Source: Datisca glomerata
Lineage: Eukaryota > Streptophyta > Magnoliopsida > Cucurbitales > Datiscaceae
Direction of reading: 5' to 3'
DNA length: 64,000 bases
NCBI GenBank assembly: GCA_003255025.1
Contig: QANY01008278.1
Span: forward strand, 310,001 to 374,000
The notes under the pieces were generated by a model. It saw only the letters and a program-made list of their open reading frames with translations. It made no database searches and was not told the DNA's origin. Both the position numbers and the translations under genes were made by a program. Numbering within the stretch: the stretch's first letter is position 1; each line of letters opens with the position of its first letter. Shown one piece after another: positions 21,582-34,149 of the stretch.

Positions 21582-23676
21582 TCCATCTCAAATTATGTTA
21601 GCATAAGTTTCCTAATGTCACTTTTATTTCCTATTTTTAATTAGGTTAGAATATTAACACATAATTATATTAGCACAAAATATACTATGAAAAATTTTGT
21701 GCTAGGTTGAGATGAAAAGTGTTTGTTTTTATTTTAATGACGAGAATTTCCCTCATCTCTGGATCAGAGTGTTATACGGCTTGTTATCACACAAGAAGAA
21801 TTGAATCTCAAAAATCAGTTGTCTTACAAACTGAATGGATCGAAATTGAGCCGTGGAAATCAAATTTGTTTGGTCTATTTTTCAGAAAATTGAAATTACA
21901 TTACAAATTCCAAAATAACTAATTCAATTTAATAATAAACTTTTCAAATGAGTTTTTCGATAGTGATAAAGAATTTTGAGTAAATTTTATTTGACTAATT
22001 GACGCATAATCATTTATAAGTACACCCTTAAGCTGCAATCTAACTGAACTTAGAGCTGGCGAAAATTCGTGAAAATTTAGGGATATGATTATGGCCTTAT
22101 GTGGCTTAAGGGTGTGCATTAGTAGTTCTGAACGGATTTGAGACTGATACAATGACAGATCTAGGGGTAGTAATTCTGAACGGATTTGAGACTGATACAA
22201 TGAACATGACAGGTTGAGACTTTCTTACCACAGTCAGCAACATCACTCATAATGGAAAGTGGTCATTGCCAGAAATGGATAGCACCATACTTGCAGCACT
22301 AAAACCAACAACTGGTTGATCCAGTGCTAGATTCAACTCAAAGCCAAATTGGCAAATTCATTCTTAACATAGGTTTGAGTCCTCATAGCTGCTTGTTATG
22401 GCTCAATTTACAGAAATTTAAATGTGTGGGGCTATTTTCAATGGGCTTAGAGGAATTTGAATTGTGTTATATCAAAAGCTTTCTTATGTTATTTTATACA
22501 TTCAAAGCAAGGCAAGAAAAATTAGAACGCTGAGAACCAAAAATATTAGATTCACGTTGGAGAAAGAGCTAACTCTCTTGCAAGTAAAATCAGATTCTCT
22601 CATTCTCACGGATTTGAGTTTCAACTATTTTTTCGGTTTTGATTATTCAACGTACATAACATATTATTAGTGTAAATTCTTTATGTTATTCTCGATTATT
22701 TATTTGTTATCGCAAGAAATCAATATGTTCGTATAAAGAATTTATAGGAATTGGATTATTTGATTTTTCTAAATTAATATAGTTTCTCTAATTCTTTTAT
22801 GTGCTTTAGCAAGAAATAAACATCGATCACAATTAAGTGTGGAATGACATGATAGATTAATGATTCTAGATCTTAGATATTTTAGCTGTCTGAATTTTAT
22901 GTTTTTGTTTATTTTTTGTGAAATAATTTCTAAAACGTGTATGGCACGTAACAAATTGGATAAGAAAATTTTAATCAAAATATTGTCTCAAAATGCAAAA
23001 AGGGTACTAAATATTCAGTAGCTTAGTAATGTGAATAAATGAACATCAAATATTTGTAGAATTCATAAAAAATATTAGATTTTTTCAAACATATATACTT
23101 GCTACAAATTCTAGTGTTATCAATAATATATCTTAACTAATATAATTATAATTAATTTATTTTTTTATGTTTTAAGTTAAACGATTGATTACACTAAGAA
23201 ATACTTAATACAGTCTAACAAGAAATGATATGAAACGTAATTAAAAGTAAAAATTATACGAAGTGTTGCTGAATAACTATTCAAGGTGAGGTACAAATAA
23301 TTTAAAATATTTAATTATTAAGTACATATCGGACTTTTGAGAAATTTCTAAAAATATTTTAGACTATATTGTCTACAAGGTCAAAAGTATCATTAATCAT
23401 TTAATTAAAATTATTAATATTTATGCTTAATATTTATGAATGATATTAAAGAATTATAAAATTTTGGGAAAGTTTGTATCCAAAAATATTTCTTCATCCT
23501 TCATCCTTATCATATATTTGCAGATTGCCCCTCCGTTTTGCCATTTTCTAGACGTAAAAACAATGTATTTTCTATATTATGTAAATTTTCATATATTCAT
23601 GTTTGCTATGTAGAATATTATTATTTATTATAATATATATATATATATATATTTGTATACAATCTAATTACATATA
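21582..23676. other. AT-rich DNA between elements A and C, no gene seen
   Basis: No recognisable domain. The open stretch at 21719-21922 (contains GSECYTACYHTRRIESQKSV) and another at 22324-22533 match no family I know. A two-copy direct repeat lies at 22122-22204. Confidence 0.5.
22122..22204. repeat. Two-copy direct repeat of about 35 bp
   Basis: TAGTTCTGAACGGATTTGAG plus ACTGATACAATGA at 22122-22155 recurs at 22168-22202 with one insertion (TAATTCTGAACGG), spaced by a short segment. Confidence 0.85.
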
Positions 23677-23681
23677 TTATT

Positions 23682-25610
23682 TGTTAGAATTATGTCTATA
23701 AAGTAGATGTAATAACTAGTTATGAGTATTTAGTTATTTTTCAACCATTTTCTATTACTGAATTTAATAAATAAATAAAAGTTTTCCTTTAATTAAAGTG
23801 TGTTTGTAATTTACTCAAGTCCTAGGACTATTATCACAGTAAGAAGAGTAAAGACAGAGGGGTCTTCCAGAAAAACTCTTCTAAAATAGTTCAGAATGTT
23901 CTTCGAAGTCTTAGAATCGACTAGGCAATCGAATCTGATTACGAATGTTAGGTTGAACCAATAGATGTCAGTCTTGGGGCATGAGAGTGGAGACTCAAAC
24001 GGTTAACTTAGACGTGTTATGAAACATGTTGAATAAATCAGTAACAAATTAGTTTAGAGCAAAAACTATTTACCTAGCTCTAAATCTAATTGTTACATCT
24101 TAAATGTATTTTTATTATTATCTTAATCCTTAGGTGAATATGTAACTTGACTTAGTTACTTGCGTTCTTTGGTATGTCAAATAGGTGAGTTCAAATTGGC
24201 GCGGACAATATCTCGATTGTTGAGATCGTAATTCAACTATGTTGGAGTTACGTGATTCACAGATATGAAAATTCGTGATTGGATTTTCAAAGCAACAATA
24301 TCACCTTATGCTTTATTGATGAGTGTGTAAATAAATAAATCATGCCTGGTATTCAATGAATTGAGTCATTGATTAAGACTTGTGAATTGTACGAGACAAT
24401 TCACTATTATGTCTTTCTTATTCACACTCAATTAATGAGTTAAGGAAATAATAATAAGAGGGGTGAAACGATAATTTTACATCCCCACTCTTGTTATTGA
24501 TATTCACGATATGTAATATGTTAAAATATTCTGTGGACCGTGAAATAAAAGAGTTTATTTACACTAACAGAAAATGTAACGCGCATGAATCGAGAGTTAA
24601 TTCAGCATCGAACCTATAGTGGAGTCATATGATGTTAGGATTAAATAGGTCGGGAATTCATAAAGATAAATTTTTCGGGTATTTGAATCCTATAGTTTTG
24701 TTCATGTGGGTCCATTCAGTCTCAAGAATAGCTCATGAGAATAAAAATAGAAGAAACGATATCAGTTGAACCAAAATATATTTTGGTGCCAAGGTGTATT
24801 TCCTAGTCATGAGTGTTGTCACTTAATTAGTTAAGTGTGACTAATTATATTAAAATTAGTAAATAAAAAGAAATTAATTAATTAATTGATAGAGATCAAT
24901 TAGATTTATTAATTGGATTGATGAATTTTGACACAACACAAACCCTAAAAAGATATATACAAAATTGGGCCATTGTGATTATTTTGGGGTTAATTTTTAG
25001 AAATTTGAAATATAAGGGTATATTTACAAATTCTTAAAATTAATAACTATATATATGTGATAGCAATTTGATTGCCACACGAATTATATTAGATACAACA
25101 TAACTCTAGAACACAGTAGTTGATACTGATCAGTACAATGTGTAATTACACAGAGAGAAAAAAAGAGTTTTCAAATTGAAGGAATAAAATTTTGATTTTT
25201 CTTATCCAATCGTTTTGAGAGCCCACACTCAGTTCCTAAACAAATTCTCAGGAGATATATTTCTGAAATTAACGAGTGATTATTGGTGTGAAGAAAATTT
25301 AGGAAATTGGTTCTTGAAGATCGTACTTGGATTTTGGTTCTTGAAATTTGGATCTTGAAATTTGAAGAACATGATTAACAAATACAAAGATTCTACCAAT
25401 TCAGAAAATCTCTGATACATTGCAAATGTGACAATCGTTTCAACCTTTTTGTATTCGTTTAAATATCTTATATGCATGATCGTTTGTTATTTTAGTTTTT
25501 AACTATTCAATTCGATTAAATAAATTTTAAAAATGACTTTTGATATTTCTCCAAGAACTGTTCGTGGTTCAAACTTGTTTTTCTTTAATTTTAAAACCAC
25601 TGATCCAATA
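23682..25610 (+). repeat. 5' LTR of element C
   Basis: Starts TGTTAGAATTATGTC and ends at about GATCCAATA, directly before the primer-binding site ATTGGTATCAAAGCC (25611-25625), which resembles TGGTATCAGAGC of initiator tRNA-Met. At 1929 bp it is about twice as long as the 3' LTR. Confidence 0.85.
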
Positions 25611-27531
25611 ATTGGTATCAAAGCCATAGGTTCTTGATTATGCATATATATATATATTTGAAATGAACATATCGATGAATTTGTTGATATTGGCATATAT
25701 TTGTGTATGGTAGATTCAAATCTGTTTAAATGTGTTATGTGATCAGACCCCTATCTATTGGTTCTAGGCGTTTTTCTTTCAGTTTATAATTAATGTATGC
25801 TGGATTTGAGGTATAAGATTTTATGTAATTTATTTTTTTTGCAAAAATTGTAATTTTTTATAAATTTGATGTAAAATCGCCATCGCCTTGAAAATGGCCA
25901 GAAAACGCCATTCGCCGACACCGTCGCCGCTAGTTGCCACTGCCAAAAAATGCTGCCTGGAAAAGCCATCGCCGCCGCTGCCGGCCGCACCACCTCATAC
26001 CGCCTTGTGTCGTTCCCTGCATGGTGACTAGAGTTTGTGAAACCCTAGGTGATAAAAATTAGGGTTTGGGAAACCCTGTGATGTTTCGCGATAACCCTTA
26101 TCCTATCTTTTAACTTTTAAATTTTAAATTTTAAATTTTAGATTTTAAATGGATAAAAGATAATTAAAATTTAAAAGATAATTGTCCATTTTATCTTTAT
26201 ATCTTTTGAATTTTAAATTCAAATATTATTATCTACTTTATCTTTATATCTTTTGAATTTTGAATTCAAAGATAATTATCTATTTTATCTTTATATCTTT
26301 TGAATTTTGAACTCAAAGATAATTATCTATTTTATCTTTTTATCTTTTGAATTTTGAATTCAAAAGATAATTATCAATGTTTTCTTTTTATCTTTTTATT
26401 AAAGGATAATTAATGATATTATTTAATTAGAAAAATAGTTTTCCTTAATTAAAGAGTTTTGGTCAAAATCTAAATTCTGTACTTTTGAAATCTAAAATTT
26501 GAAAATTTGAATTTTGAATTTGAATTTTGAATTTTGAATTTTAAAATGGGAATTGACTTTTGTAAAGATCTACAAATTGGTGGGACTTCATGAAGGACTA
26601 GGAGACAATTACAGACGCCATGAAGACTAATATTAAAATTATTATAATTTAATTTTTATTCTTTTTATGGGTTGTAATTAGAAATGAACCAATGGAGAGG
26701 TTATTTTTGAATGAATAATTTATTATTAATCTTGCATCATCATATAACATGCTATATAGAAATATGGATATGCCAATATCAAAATGTCATGTAGCATGTA
26801 CATGTATAATTGTAGTTTAAATTTATAATGGGTTATAATTTAAATACAATGTGAATTTTATAAAAGTTATAAATTTTAAATTGGGATTTATTTTTTATAA
26901 AAGTTTATAATTTTCAAAACTTGTTTTTTCAAATTAATAAAGAGTTATGTTTTTGAAAAAGCAAATAAATATCTATTTTTGCAAAAACTAAGTGGGAGGG
27001 TCGTTTACGTTGAAACCTTCCCAAAGTCCCAAACGCAAACTTGATCGTGGCACGAGGAATGGTTTAGAGCTGCCTTAGCTGGGAGAAACTTTAGAATCAT
27101 GTCGCTTTGAGTCATTGAGTTTCTTAAGAAGCTAAAGTTTGTAAAGGAAGTGATGAGGCAGGACCGTCCCTAGACGGACTGTTAGTTCATGACAACCTTT
27201 AAAGCTGATGCGTTGGTTAAACACTTAGATTGAAGCATATTGGAATCTCTCATAGGGGCTAGTCAATGAGGCTAAGGTGACCGAAACCATTGGTGATTTG
27301 TTAAGGTGACCAAAGCTTGAGAAACGTTAACTAAACGAGAGGAGTCTCGATGTGATATCAGGTTGCTTGGATGTTGTCCTTAGATGAGACAAGCTATCGT
27401 TGTTGATCGTAACAGCATGGAAGAAATATTTTTATTAGATTTTTAAATATTTAAGTATTTGCATCATGCATAATATGTTTTAAATGATTGAGTATATATC
27501 TACACAACTTTATTTATTCTTTTTAGTAATC
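25611..27531 (+). other. Primer site and untranslated leader of element C
   Basis: Begins with the primer-binding site. It contains a GC-rich island near 25878-26015, then 47-bp tandem repeats and AT-rich DNA up to gag. The minus-strand frame at 25790-25993 lies over the GC-rich island and shows no domain. Confidence 0.75.
26190..26380. repeat. 47-bp tandem repeat, four units, in the leader of element C
   Basis: Units begin at 26190, 26237, 26284 and 26331, each of the form TTTATCTTTATATCTTTTGA then ATTTTGAATTCAAAGATAATTATCTAT. Each unit is itself partly self-complementary (TTATCTTT with AAAGATAA). Confidence 0.85.
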
Positions 27532-27960
27532 ATGTCATTATCCATACTCTAAAATATCTTAAATGCGAATAAACTTAATGGTGAAAATTACGTAGATCGG
27601 AAACGTAATCTTGATATCGTGCTGATGGTAGAAAAGCATAAGTTTGTCCTCACCACACCTTGTCCCCTTGAGCCAATTGCTGAATCGACTCAAGAGAAAA
27701 ATGATGATTATGCTTCTTGGCTGCGTTCTGATGAGATCACCAGGGTGCTACATCTTGGCTTCTGTTAACAATGTGTTACAACAACAACATCAGAACATGA
27801 AAATCGTCACTGATATGATGTCGAACATCACCAAAATGTTCGGAGATTAGGGTCATCAAGACAAACAGGCAGTTGTGCGAAACTTCATGAATTGTAGGAT
27901 GAAACCTGGAACTCTTATCAGAGAACATATGATGATAGCATTAGTTATCTGAATGAGATG
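27532..27960 (+). pseudogene. gag: gag of element C, truncated
   Basis: From ATG 27532 the text reads KLNGENYVDRKRNLDIVL, EKHKFVLTTPCP, DDYASWLRSDEI and, one frame over, CYILASVNNVLQQQHQN, MFGD, NFMNCRMKPGTLIREHMM. This order is the copia Gag core. A stop follows codon 6, and a frameshift lies near 27745. The zinc knuckle is absent: the sequence passes directly from gag near 27980 into integrase, so the gag end, protease and integrase catalytic core have been deleted. Confidence 0.85.
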
Positions 27961-27984
27961 GAGATCACTGGTGCTGAGGTAGAT

Positions 27985-28510
27985 GGCGAACTCTAATGGA
28001 TATGGTTAGATCAATGATGAGTTACTCATCTCTCCTAGATTCGTTCTAGGGATATGCAATGCAAACGTCAGCATACATTCTGAACCAAGTTTCGTCGAAT
28101 ACGGTGCTTGGCACGCCATATGAAAGATGGAATGGACGAAAGTCATCGGTTAGCCACCTTAGAATATTGGAGTGCCTAGCATATGTTCTGAAATAGAAGA
28201 CAGGCAAGTTGGCCGGTCGATCAGAATTATGCAGGTTTGTAGAATATCTCAAAAGAACAAAGGGATACAACTTCTAAAGTCCAACTGACAAGAAAACATT
28301 CGTTAGCACGAATGCACACATTCTTGAGGAAGACTATATCAGAAGTATGAAGTCAAGAAACACTCTTGTGCTAGAGGAATTATTGAGCAGGAAGACAGCG
28401 ACTCCTCAATCAGGAATTGTTTCTGATTCAATAATGAAAGAACCACAACATGGGCCAGATCCTATGGTGCCTCGACGTAGTGGGAAGGTTGTGAGATAAC
28501 CTGAAAGGTA
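27985..28510 (+). pseudogene. Integrase C-terminal remnant of element C
   Basis: RTLMDMVRSMMSYSSLLDSF at the start is the block just after the last catalytic glutamate of copia integrase. It is followed by GYAMQTSAYILNQVSSNTV, LGTPYERWNGRKSS, the FVEYLKRTKGYNF region, and DKKTFVSTNAHILEEDYI. Stops interrupt it at several places. None of the three catalytic acidic residues survives. Confidence 0.85.
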
Positions 28511-29412
28511 GATGTTTTACGGAGATGCCTTAACAACAGTCTCAGATAAGGATCATGATGAACCTATCTCTTACTCTCAGGCCATTGTTGGTTCTGAAGC
28601 AAATATATGGCAAGAAGCCATGAACGTTAAGATAAAATCGATGTACTCGAATGAAGTCTGAAAACTTGTAGATCCTTCTGAATGGGTGAAACCCGTAGGG
28701 TGTAAATTTATAAGAAAAAGAAAGGTCTGGATGAGAATGTGTAGACATTCAAAGCTAGGCTTGCGGCTATACCGAAAAGGATGGTATAGGCTATGAGGAT
28801 ACCTTCTCACCAGTAGCCATGCTTAAATCCATCCGAATTCTCCTGTCCATTGTTGCTGCCTTCAATTATGAAATCTGATATATGGGCGTCAAGACTACAT
28901 TTCTGAATGGCAATCTAGAGCGCACTTATATGACTAAACCAGATGAGTTCATAGAAAAAAGGTCAAGAGGGCAAGGTTTATAGAATTACTGACGTCCATT
29001 TATGGACTTAAGCAAACGTTACAGTCATGGAATATTAGATTCGACGAAATTGTCAAAAACTTTGGTTTTGAACAGTTAGTGGATGAACCCTGTGTGTATA
29101 AGCTGATAGATGATATTCTATTTATTGGAAATGATGTAGAAAAATTATCTGATGTCAAGATTTGGCTTGCAAAACAATTTTATAGAAAGGATCTTGGAAA
29201 TTCTGCATTTATTTTAGGTATTCAAATCTTTCAAGATAGGAAGAACAAATAATTATCACTATATCAAGTATCTTATATTGATAAGGTGATGGATCACTTC
29301 AGCATGCAAAACTTTAAGAAATGAAATCTTCCTTTCAGACATAGAGTCAGCCTCTCCAAGGAGCAGTATCCCAAGACTCCTCAACAAGAAGAAGACATGA
29401 TAAATATTCCCT
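28511..29412 (+). pseudogene. Reverse transcriptase remnant of element C
   Basis: Blocks include ISYSQAIVGSEANIWQEAMN, KSMYSNEV, VGCKFI, MLKSIRILLSIVAAFNYEI, a frame-shifted stretch equivalent to the LYGLKQ region, and DDILFIGNDVEKLSDVK. Just before that last block the Y-V of YVDD and about 15 upstream residues are missing: the sequence goes from VYKLI directly to DDILFIG. The copy is inactive. Confidence 0.8.
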
Positions 29413-30060
29413 ATGCCTCAGGAAGTCTCGTGTACGCGATACTTTGCACTATGCCAGACATCTGCTATGTCGTGGGCGTTGTTGAGTCATTTCCAATCTA
29501 ATCCTAGAATCAAGCATTGGAATGCCTTCAAGCATATCCTTAAGTACCCGAGGAGAACAAGGAACTACATGCTTGTGTATTCAAGTACTGATCTGAATAT
29601 GATGGGATATACTGATTTTGATTTCCAAGCACACAAAGATTTTAAAAGGTCCACTTCAGGATCGGTGTTCATCCTAAACAGTGGTAGTTATATGGAGAAG
29701 TATCAAGCAATCTTGCATTGCTGATTCTACCATGAAAGCTGAATATGTGGTAGTTTGTGAAGCTTCTAAGGAGGTTGTATGGCTTAGAAAGTTCTTGAAA
29801 ACTCTGGAAGTTGTTCTAGAAGCTGATAAGCCCATGACAATTTATTGCGATAACAGCGGGGCTGTAGCAAACTCCAAGGAACCAAAGAGCCATAAAAGAT
29901 CCAAACACTTAGAACGTAAGTATCACCTGATTAAAGAGATTGTTCAACGTGGAGATGTTGTAGTAACACAGATATCGACGGTCAACAACTTGGAAGATCC
30001 ATTTATGAAGACTTTAAGTAGTAAAGTTTTTTATGATCATCTGGAGGGCATGAGGATTCA
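29413..30060 (+). pseudogene. RNase H region of element C, mostly open
   Basis: Two overlapping frames (29413-29724 and 29681-30121) together cover the end of the reverse transcriptase and RNase H: KHILKYPRRTRNYMLVYSST, MGYTDFDFQAHKDFKRSTSG, SIKQSCIADSTMKAEYVV, EASKEVVWLRKFL, IYCDNSGAVANSKEPKSHKR. The acidic residues of copia RNase H (TD, AE, YCDN) are all visible. A single frameshift near 29690 separates the two halves. RNase H would remove template RNA during cDNA synthesis. Confidence 0.88.
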
Positions 30061-30096
30061 AGATTGTACACGCGTACTTTATTTCGAGTGGGAGGT

Positions 30097-31047
30097 TGTT
30101 GGAATTATGTCCATAAACTAGGGTGTAATAATTATTTATGAGTATTTAGTTATTTCTCATACATTTTGTAATACTGAATTTAATAAATAAATAATTTTTT
30201 CATTTAATTAAAGTGTGTTTATAATTTACTCAAATCCTGAAACTATTATCGACGTAAGAAGAGTAAAGACAGAGGGGTCTCCCAGACAAACTAGAGATAA
30301 AATAGATTTATCAACTAGATTGATGAAGTTCGATACAACACAAACTCTAAGAGGATATATACAAAATTCGGCCATGGTGGTTATTTTTTAGAAATTTGAA
30401 ATATAGAGGTATATTTATAAATTTCTAAAACTAATAACTATACATATATATGTGATAGCAATTTGATTGTCACACGAATTGTATTAGATACAACACAACT
30501 CTAGAACACAGTAATTGATACTGATCAATACAGTGTGTAATTACACACAGAGAGAGAAAAAAGTTTTCTTCTCCCCGCCATCACATGTTGCTGCCAAATT
30601 TCATATTGATGGAAGAATATTTTGATTTTTCTTATTCAATCATTTTGAGTTCCCACACTCCATTCCTAAACAAATTCTAACGAGATATGTTTCTGAAATT
30701 AATGAGTGGTTATTGGTATGAAGAAATTTTTTGGAAATTGGCTCTTGAAGATCGTACTTGGAATTTGGTTCTTGAATATCAAGCTTGAAGATTTAGATCT
30801 TGAAGTTTGAAGAACGTGAAAAATGAATACAAGAATTCCATCAATTCAGAAAATCTCTGATACATCGCAAAGGTGAAAATCTTTTCAACCATTTTCTATT
30901 TGTTTAAATATCTTATATGCATGATCATTTGTTGTTGTCGTTTTTAATAATTCAATTCGATTAAATAAGTTTTAAAAATGATTTTTGATATTCCGCCCAC
31001 GAACCCTCTGTTTGTTTTTCTTTAATTTTAAGACTACCGATCCAATA
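30097..31047 (+). repeat. 3' LTR of element C, internally deleted
   Basis: Preceded by the polypurine tract CGAGTGGGAGGT (30085-30096). It begins TGTTGGAATTATG and matches the 5' LTR up to CAGACAAACT near 30291. It then jumps to the sequence equivalent to about 24890, so roughly 1 kb is missing, and it ends GATCCAATA. The 951-bp length compares with 1929 bp for the 5' LTR. Confidence 0.85.
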
Positions 31048-31085
31048 CTATTTATATATCATTATAGCTTACTGACTACTATTAT

Positions 31086-31924
31086 TGAATAGATAAAAAA
31101 CTCACTGCCACGTGGACAAGGGGCACCTACTTAAGGGCTAGCAGAAAGGGGTAGAAAAGTGGAAACGGGTTACAAGGCTGAAGTCATGAGGCACCCGTAA
31201 AAAGATGGAAATGATCAGTGCCTCGAGAACGGGGATCCACACCTTAAGGACAGGAAATAGTATCAGAACAAGAAATAGAATCAGAACGGGAAAATGTGAC
31301 TAGTTAACAGGAACTGGCGGACATAAGACCCATGCCTTTAAGAATGGGAAAGGAATATAGGGACCCACTCCTCTAGAAAACTAATGCCAAGACTCAGAGA
31401 ACTGCCCTGAATGGGTAAAGCACTCACTAAACTATTCAATAGTGGGAAGAGGAGGATCAGAAGAAGAATAGGAACTGACGAAAGGGATAAAGAACGATAG
31501 TGAAGTGGCATGATTGATTAGGTAGCTGAATGACTCGGATGAGATAGGATGGTAGGCCACCAAGTGGCTACGACTGACTTGCTTGAACCATAAGAAATCA
31601 TCAAGTTATTGTGACTGATTGGTGGCTGAGTGAGACAGATGGAAATAACAAATAAAGAAATGAAAGATGGCCATACTTAGCAGGAACATCTCCCATTCTT
31701 TACTATTATTCTAACCAATCCATGTGAATTAGAAAGCCTATATAAGGTCAGTGTACTAAGTGAAACTCAAACATTCAATACAACTCAAGCATATATAACA
31801 CATAGCATTTACGCCTTACAATCTCTTGTTCTTAAACTCTTTCTCTTTCATTAGTACTCATATAAGTCTACGCTTGTCAATACTTTTCCTTTTAACCCTT
31901 GATTAGCGAAAAAAATCATTTACA
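31086..31924 (+). repeat. 5' LTR of element D
   Basis: Starts TGAATAG and ends CATTTACA. It contains CTGCCACGTGGACAAGGG near 31105, a TATATAAG-like box (31739-31746) and the terminal segment shared with the 3' LTR. It is followed by TTTTGGTGCTTTCATTGAGA (31925-31944), which takes the primer-binding-site position typical of these gypsy elements. Confidence 0.8.
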
Positions 31925-33450
31925 TTTTGGTGCTTTCATTGAGAATTGAGAGAAAATCTCAAGAGACTCACCCTATAAGACCATAAACACACCTAGAACC
32001 AGATCCAACAAAGCTCAAAATATAGACAACAGAACCAGAAATGAAGATGTGCGTGTAGATCAACCAACCCCACCATGGAAATGCTACAGTCGATCCTAAA
32101 CGGGATGCATGAGATGGAATGGAGAAACACTAAAGAAATACATAGTTCCTCCGTTCCATCTCATGTATCCAGTTTAGGATCAAGTCAACACACTACAATA
32201 GGAACTCATGAAAACACGAGCAGAGGTCAGCCAACAAGACAACAATGATGAACAGGAAACCCACTCTGGGGGCAACCATCAAGACAGAAGGCAAGGAGAC
32301 CACGAGAATAGTATAAACATGCGACGGGAAGAAGAAGTCATATCGTAAAACCTTGTGAAGGAAGCTACGGGAGAGGCTCGACAATCTCGAGTCATGTCAA
32401 AGGATGTGACAGAATAACTGTTCGACCAAAAGATTATAGAGATAGAGAATCTCGGGAGTAAGGGAAAAATAGACCATGATTCTCTTATACGGACGTCATT
32501 AAGCCCAGAGGTCCTAGCAACGCTTATACCCAAAAAATTTGTTGCTCCCAGATTCAAAAGCTACGAAGGAAAGAATAATCTCGTAGACCATCTTCGACGA
32601 TTTAGACAAGACATGGCGCTGTACAAACACGATGACAAGTTGATGTGTAAAATGTTCCCCACGACTTTGAAGTGGTACCACTCCTTGCCAATCCACTCGA
32701 TCACGAGCTTCGCTATTATGTCCTCTAGTTTCATAGAACAATATTATACGTATTGTATCATCATGGAAGACTCGGAACACCTAATGACAATCTCTTCCAA
32801 GGAATGGGAGTCCCTGCGGACATACACTCATGACTTCAAAGATAAAATGACCAAGGTCGAGAACTGTGACAATCGATTCGCTAGACCCAAAGTCACCCTT
32901 GTTTTAGGATTTGTTCAAGGTGAAGCACTTTTCTTTGGCAGAGCTTTTCCAGCGAGCGCATGACTATATTACCCTGGAGGAAGAGAAGAGGAATGTGAAA
33001 AGAATGGTTGAACAAAAAAAGAAGAATCCTGAAAGCGAGAAAGGAATGTAAGACCTAAAAGAAGGAAGCATGACCAAATAGAAATAACGGATGAAAGGAC
33101 AGTCCAACAAGACATGAATATGTACTGGAGGTGAGATTTTAACAGAGTCCACCCGAGGGAAAAAACCTACACGCCGTTGACTATCCTGGTCAACCAAATA
33201 CTGGAGACAATTAAAGGCAAACCTTGGCTGAAAAGATCGGCTTCATTCACTAAGGAACCTAGCTACAAAGATAAAGATAAATATTGCTCCTATCATTAGA
33301 GCAACATGCATTACACGCGAGATTGTTTCCAGCTTAAAGACTATATTAAGCAACTGATCAAAGAAGGACACCTTTGCCATTTTATGAAAAAGATGAATAG
33401 AAACACGAAACTGAGAAAGAAAATCGAGAAGAAAACATGAGGGATAAGGG
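31925..33450 (+). pseudogene. gag: gag of element D
   Basis: The best-preserved part, 32480-32963, reads PKNLLLPDSKA in one frame and LVDHLRRFRQDMALYKHDDK, LMCKMFPTTLKWYHSLPI, SSFIEQYYTYCIIMEDSE, HLMTISSKEWESLRTYTHDF and DKMTKVENCDNRFA in another. This is the retrotransposon gag domain of gypsy elements. A fragment equivalent to ARAHDYITLEEEKRNV follows near 32956, and the CSYH-x-NMHYTRDCFQLKD cysteine/histidine segment at about 33280-33340. Multiple stops and shifts show it is not expressed as one protein. Confidence 0.8.
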
Positions 33451-33619
33451 AAAGCAGCCCATTGGCATCATCGACACAGTTATTGCATTAACCTAACATG
33501 AGGGGATGACGAGAAAGAAAAGGAAGATATACTGCAAGTGACCAACGTTAGTAAGACGTTAGTAGAAATCCTTAAGTGGCAATGGGGATCCTCTGGTGTT
33601 CAACCACTCTGATCTAGAA

Positions 33620-33858
33620 CATGACGGACAAAAAATGATGTCCTTTTCATTTTAATACAAGTTGGAAACTTCTTGTTGAGGAGGGTCTTGGTGGATGATG
33701 GGAGCGCAGAGAACATCGTAGACCGAGTGACTGTGGAGAAAATGTCCATGGGAGGTCAAAAGTTGCATGGGACTTTGCAGTCATTAATTAGTTTCAACGG
33801 AGCCATCAGCTACTCAGAAGGAACATTGACTCTCTCGGTGAGCGCATTATCCGTTTAA
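33620..33858 (+). pseudogene. Aspartic protease remnant of element D
   Basis: The frame at 33673-33858 contains LRRVLVDDGSAENIVDRV, matching the retropepsin active site (relatives have VDxGSSADIL), then SFNGAISYSEGTLTLSV, the following beta-strand region. The catalytic D-G-S survives. The frame stops at 33858; the part around 33860-34000 (FMVLGTTSPYNAILGR type) continues in another frame. Confidence 0.75.
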
Positions 33859-34149
33859 CTATATGACCGAGTTCATGGTACTAGGAACAACTTCCCCATA
33901 CAATGCAATCCTGGGGAGGACCTAGCTCCACAGAATGAAGGTTGTACCCTCAACATTCTACTAAGTGTTGAAGTACCCGTCACTAGAGGGAGTGAAAACA
34001 ATAAGATGTGACCAGGCCGCGGCTCGCATTTGTTCAGTGACCACTTTAGAATCATAGGAAAATAGTCAAGATGGCCTAAGGTACAAGGTGGGTAAGGAAA
34101 CAAAGCCCATATGTTTGGAAGAAGGGGCCTAGAAGATAACTAGCGTCGG

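Larger units (their letters stand above)
23682..31047 (+). mobile_element. Ty1/copia retrotransposon, element C (whole)
   Basis: A 7.4-kb copia element of a different family from A and B: LTRs begin TGTTAGAATTATG / TGTTGGAATTATG and end GATCCAATA. Flanking pentamers TTATT (23677-23681) and CTATT (31048-31052) agree at 4 of 5 positions. Protease, most of integrase and the reverse transcriptase YVDD region are deleted or broken, while the RNase H region is still largely open. Confidence 0.88.

Noticed and set aside
25790..25993. Minus-strand alanine-rich frame
   Set aside because: Covers the GC-rich island in the leader of copia C; no domain and no conserved counterpart.
26190..26380. CRISPR-like regular spacing of repeats
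   Set aside because: Units are contiguous tandem copies without unique spacers, inside a plant retrotransposon leader.
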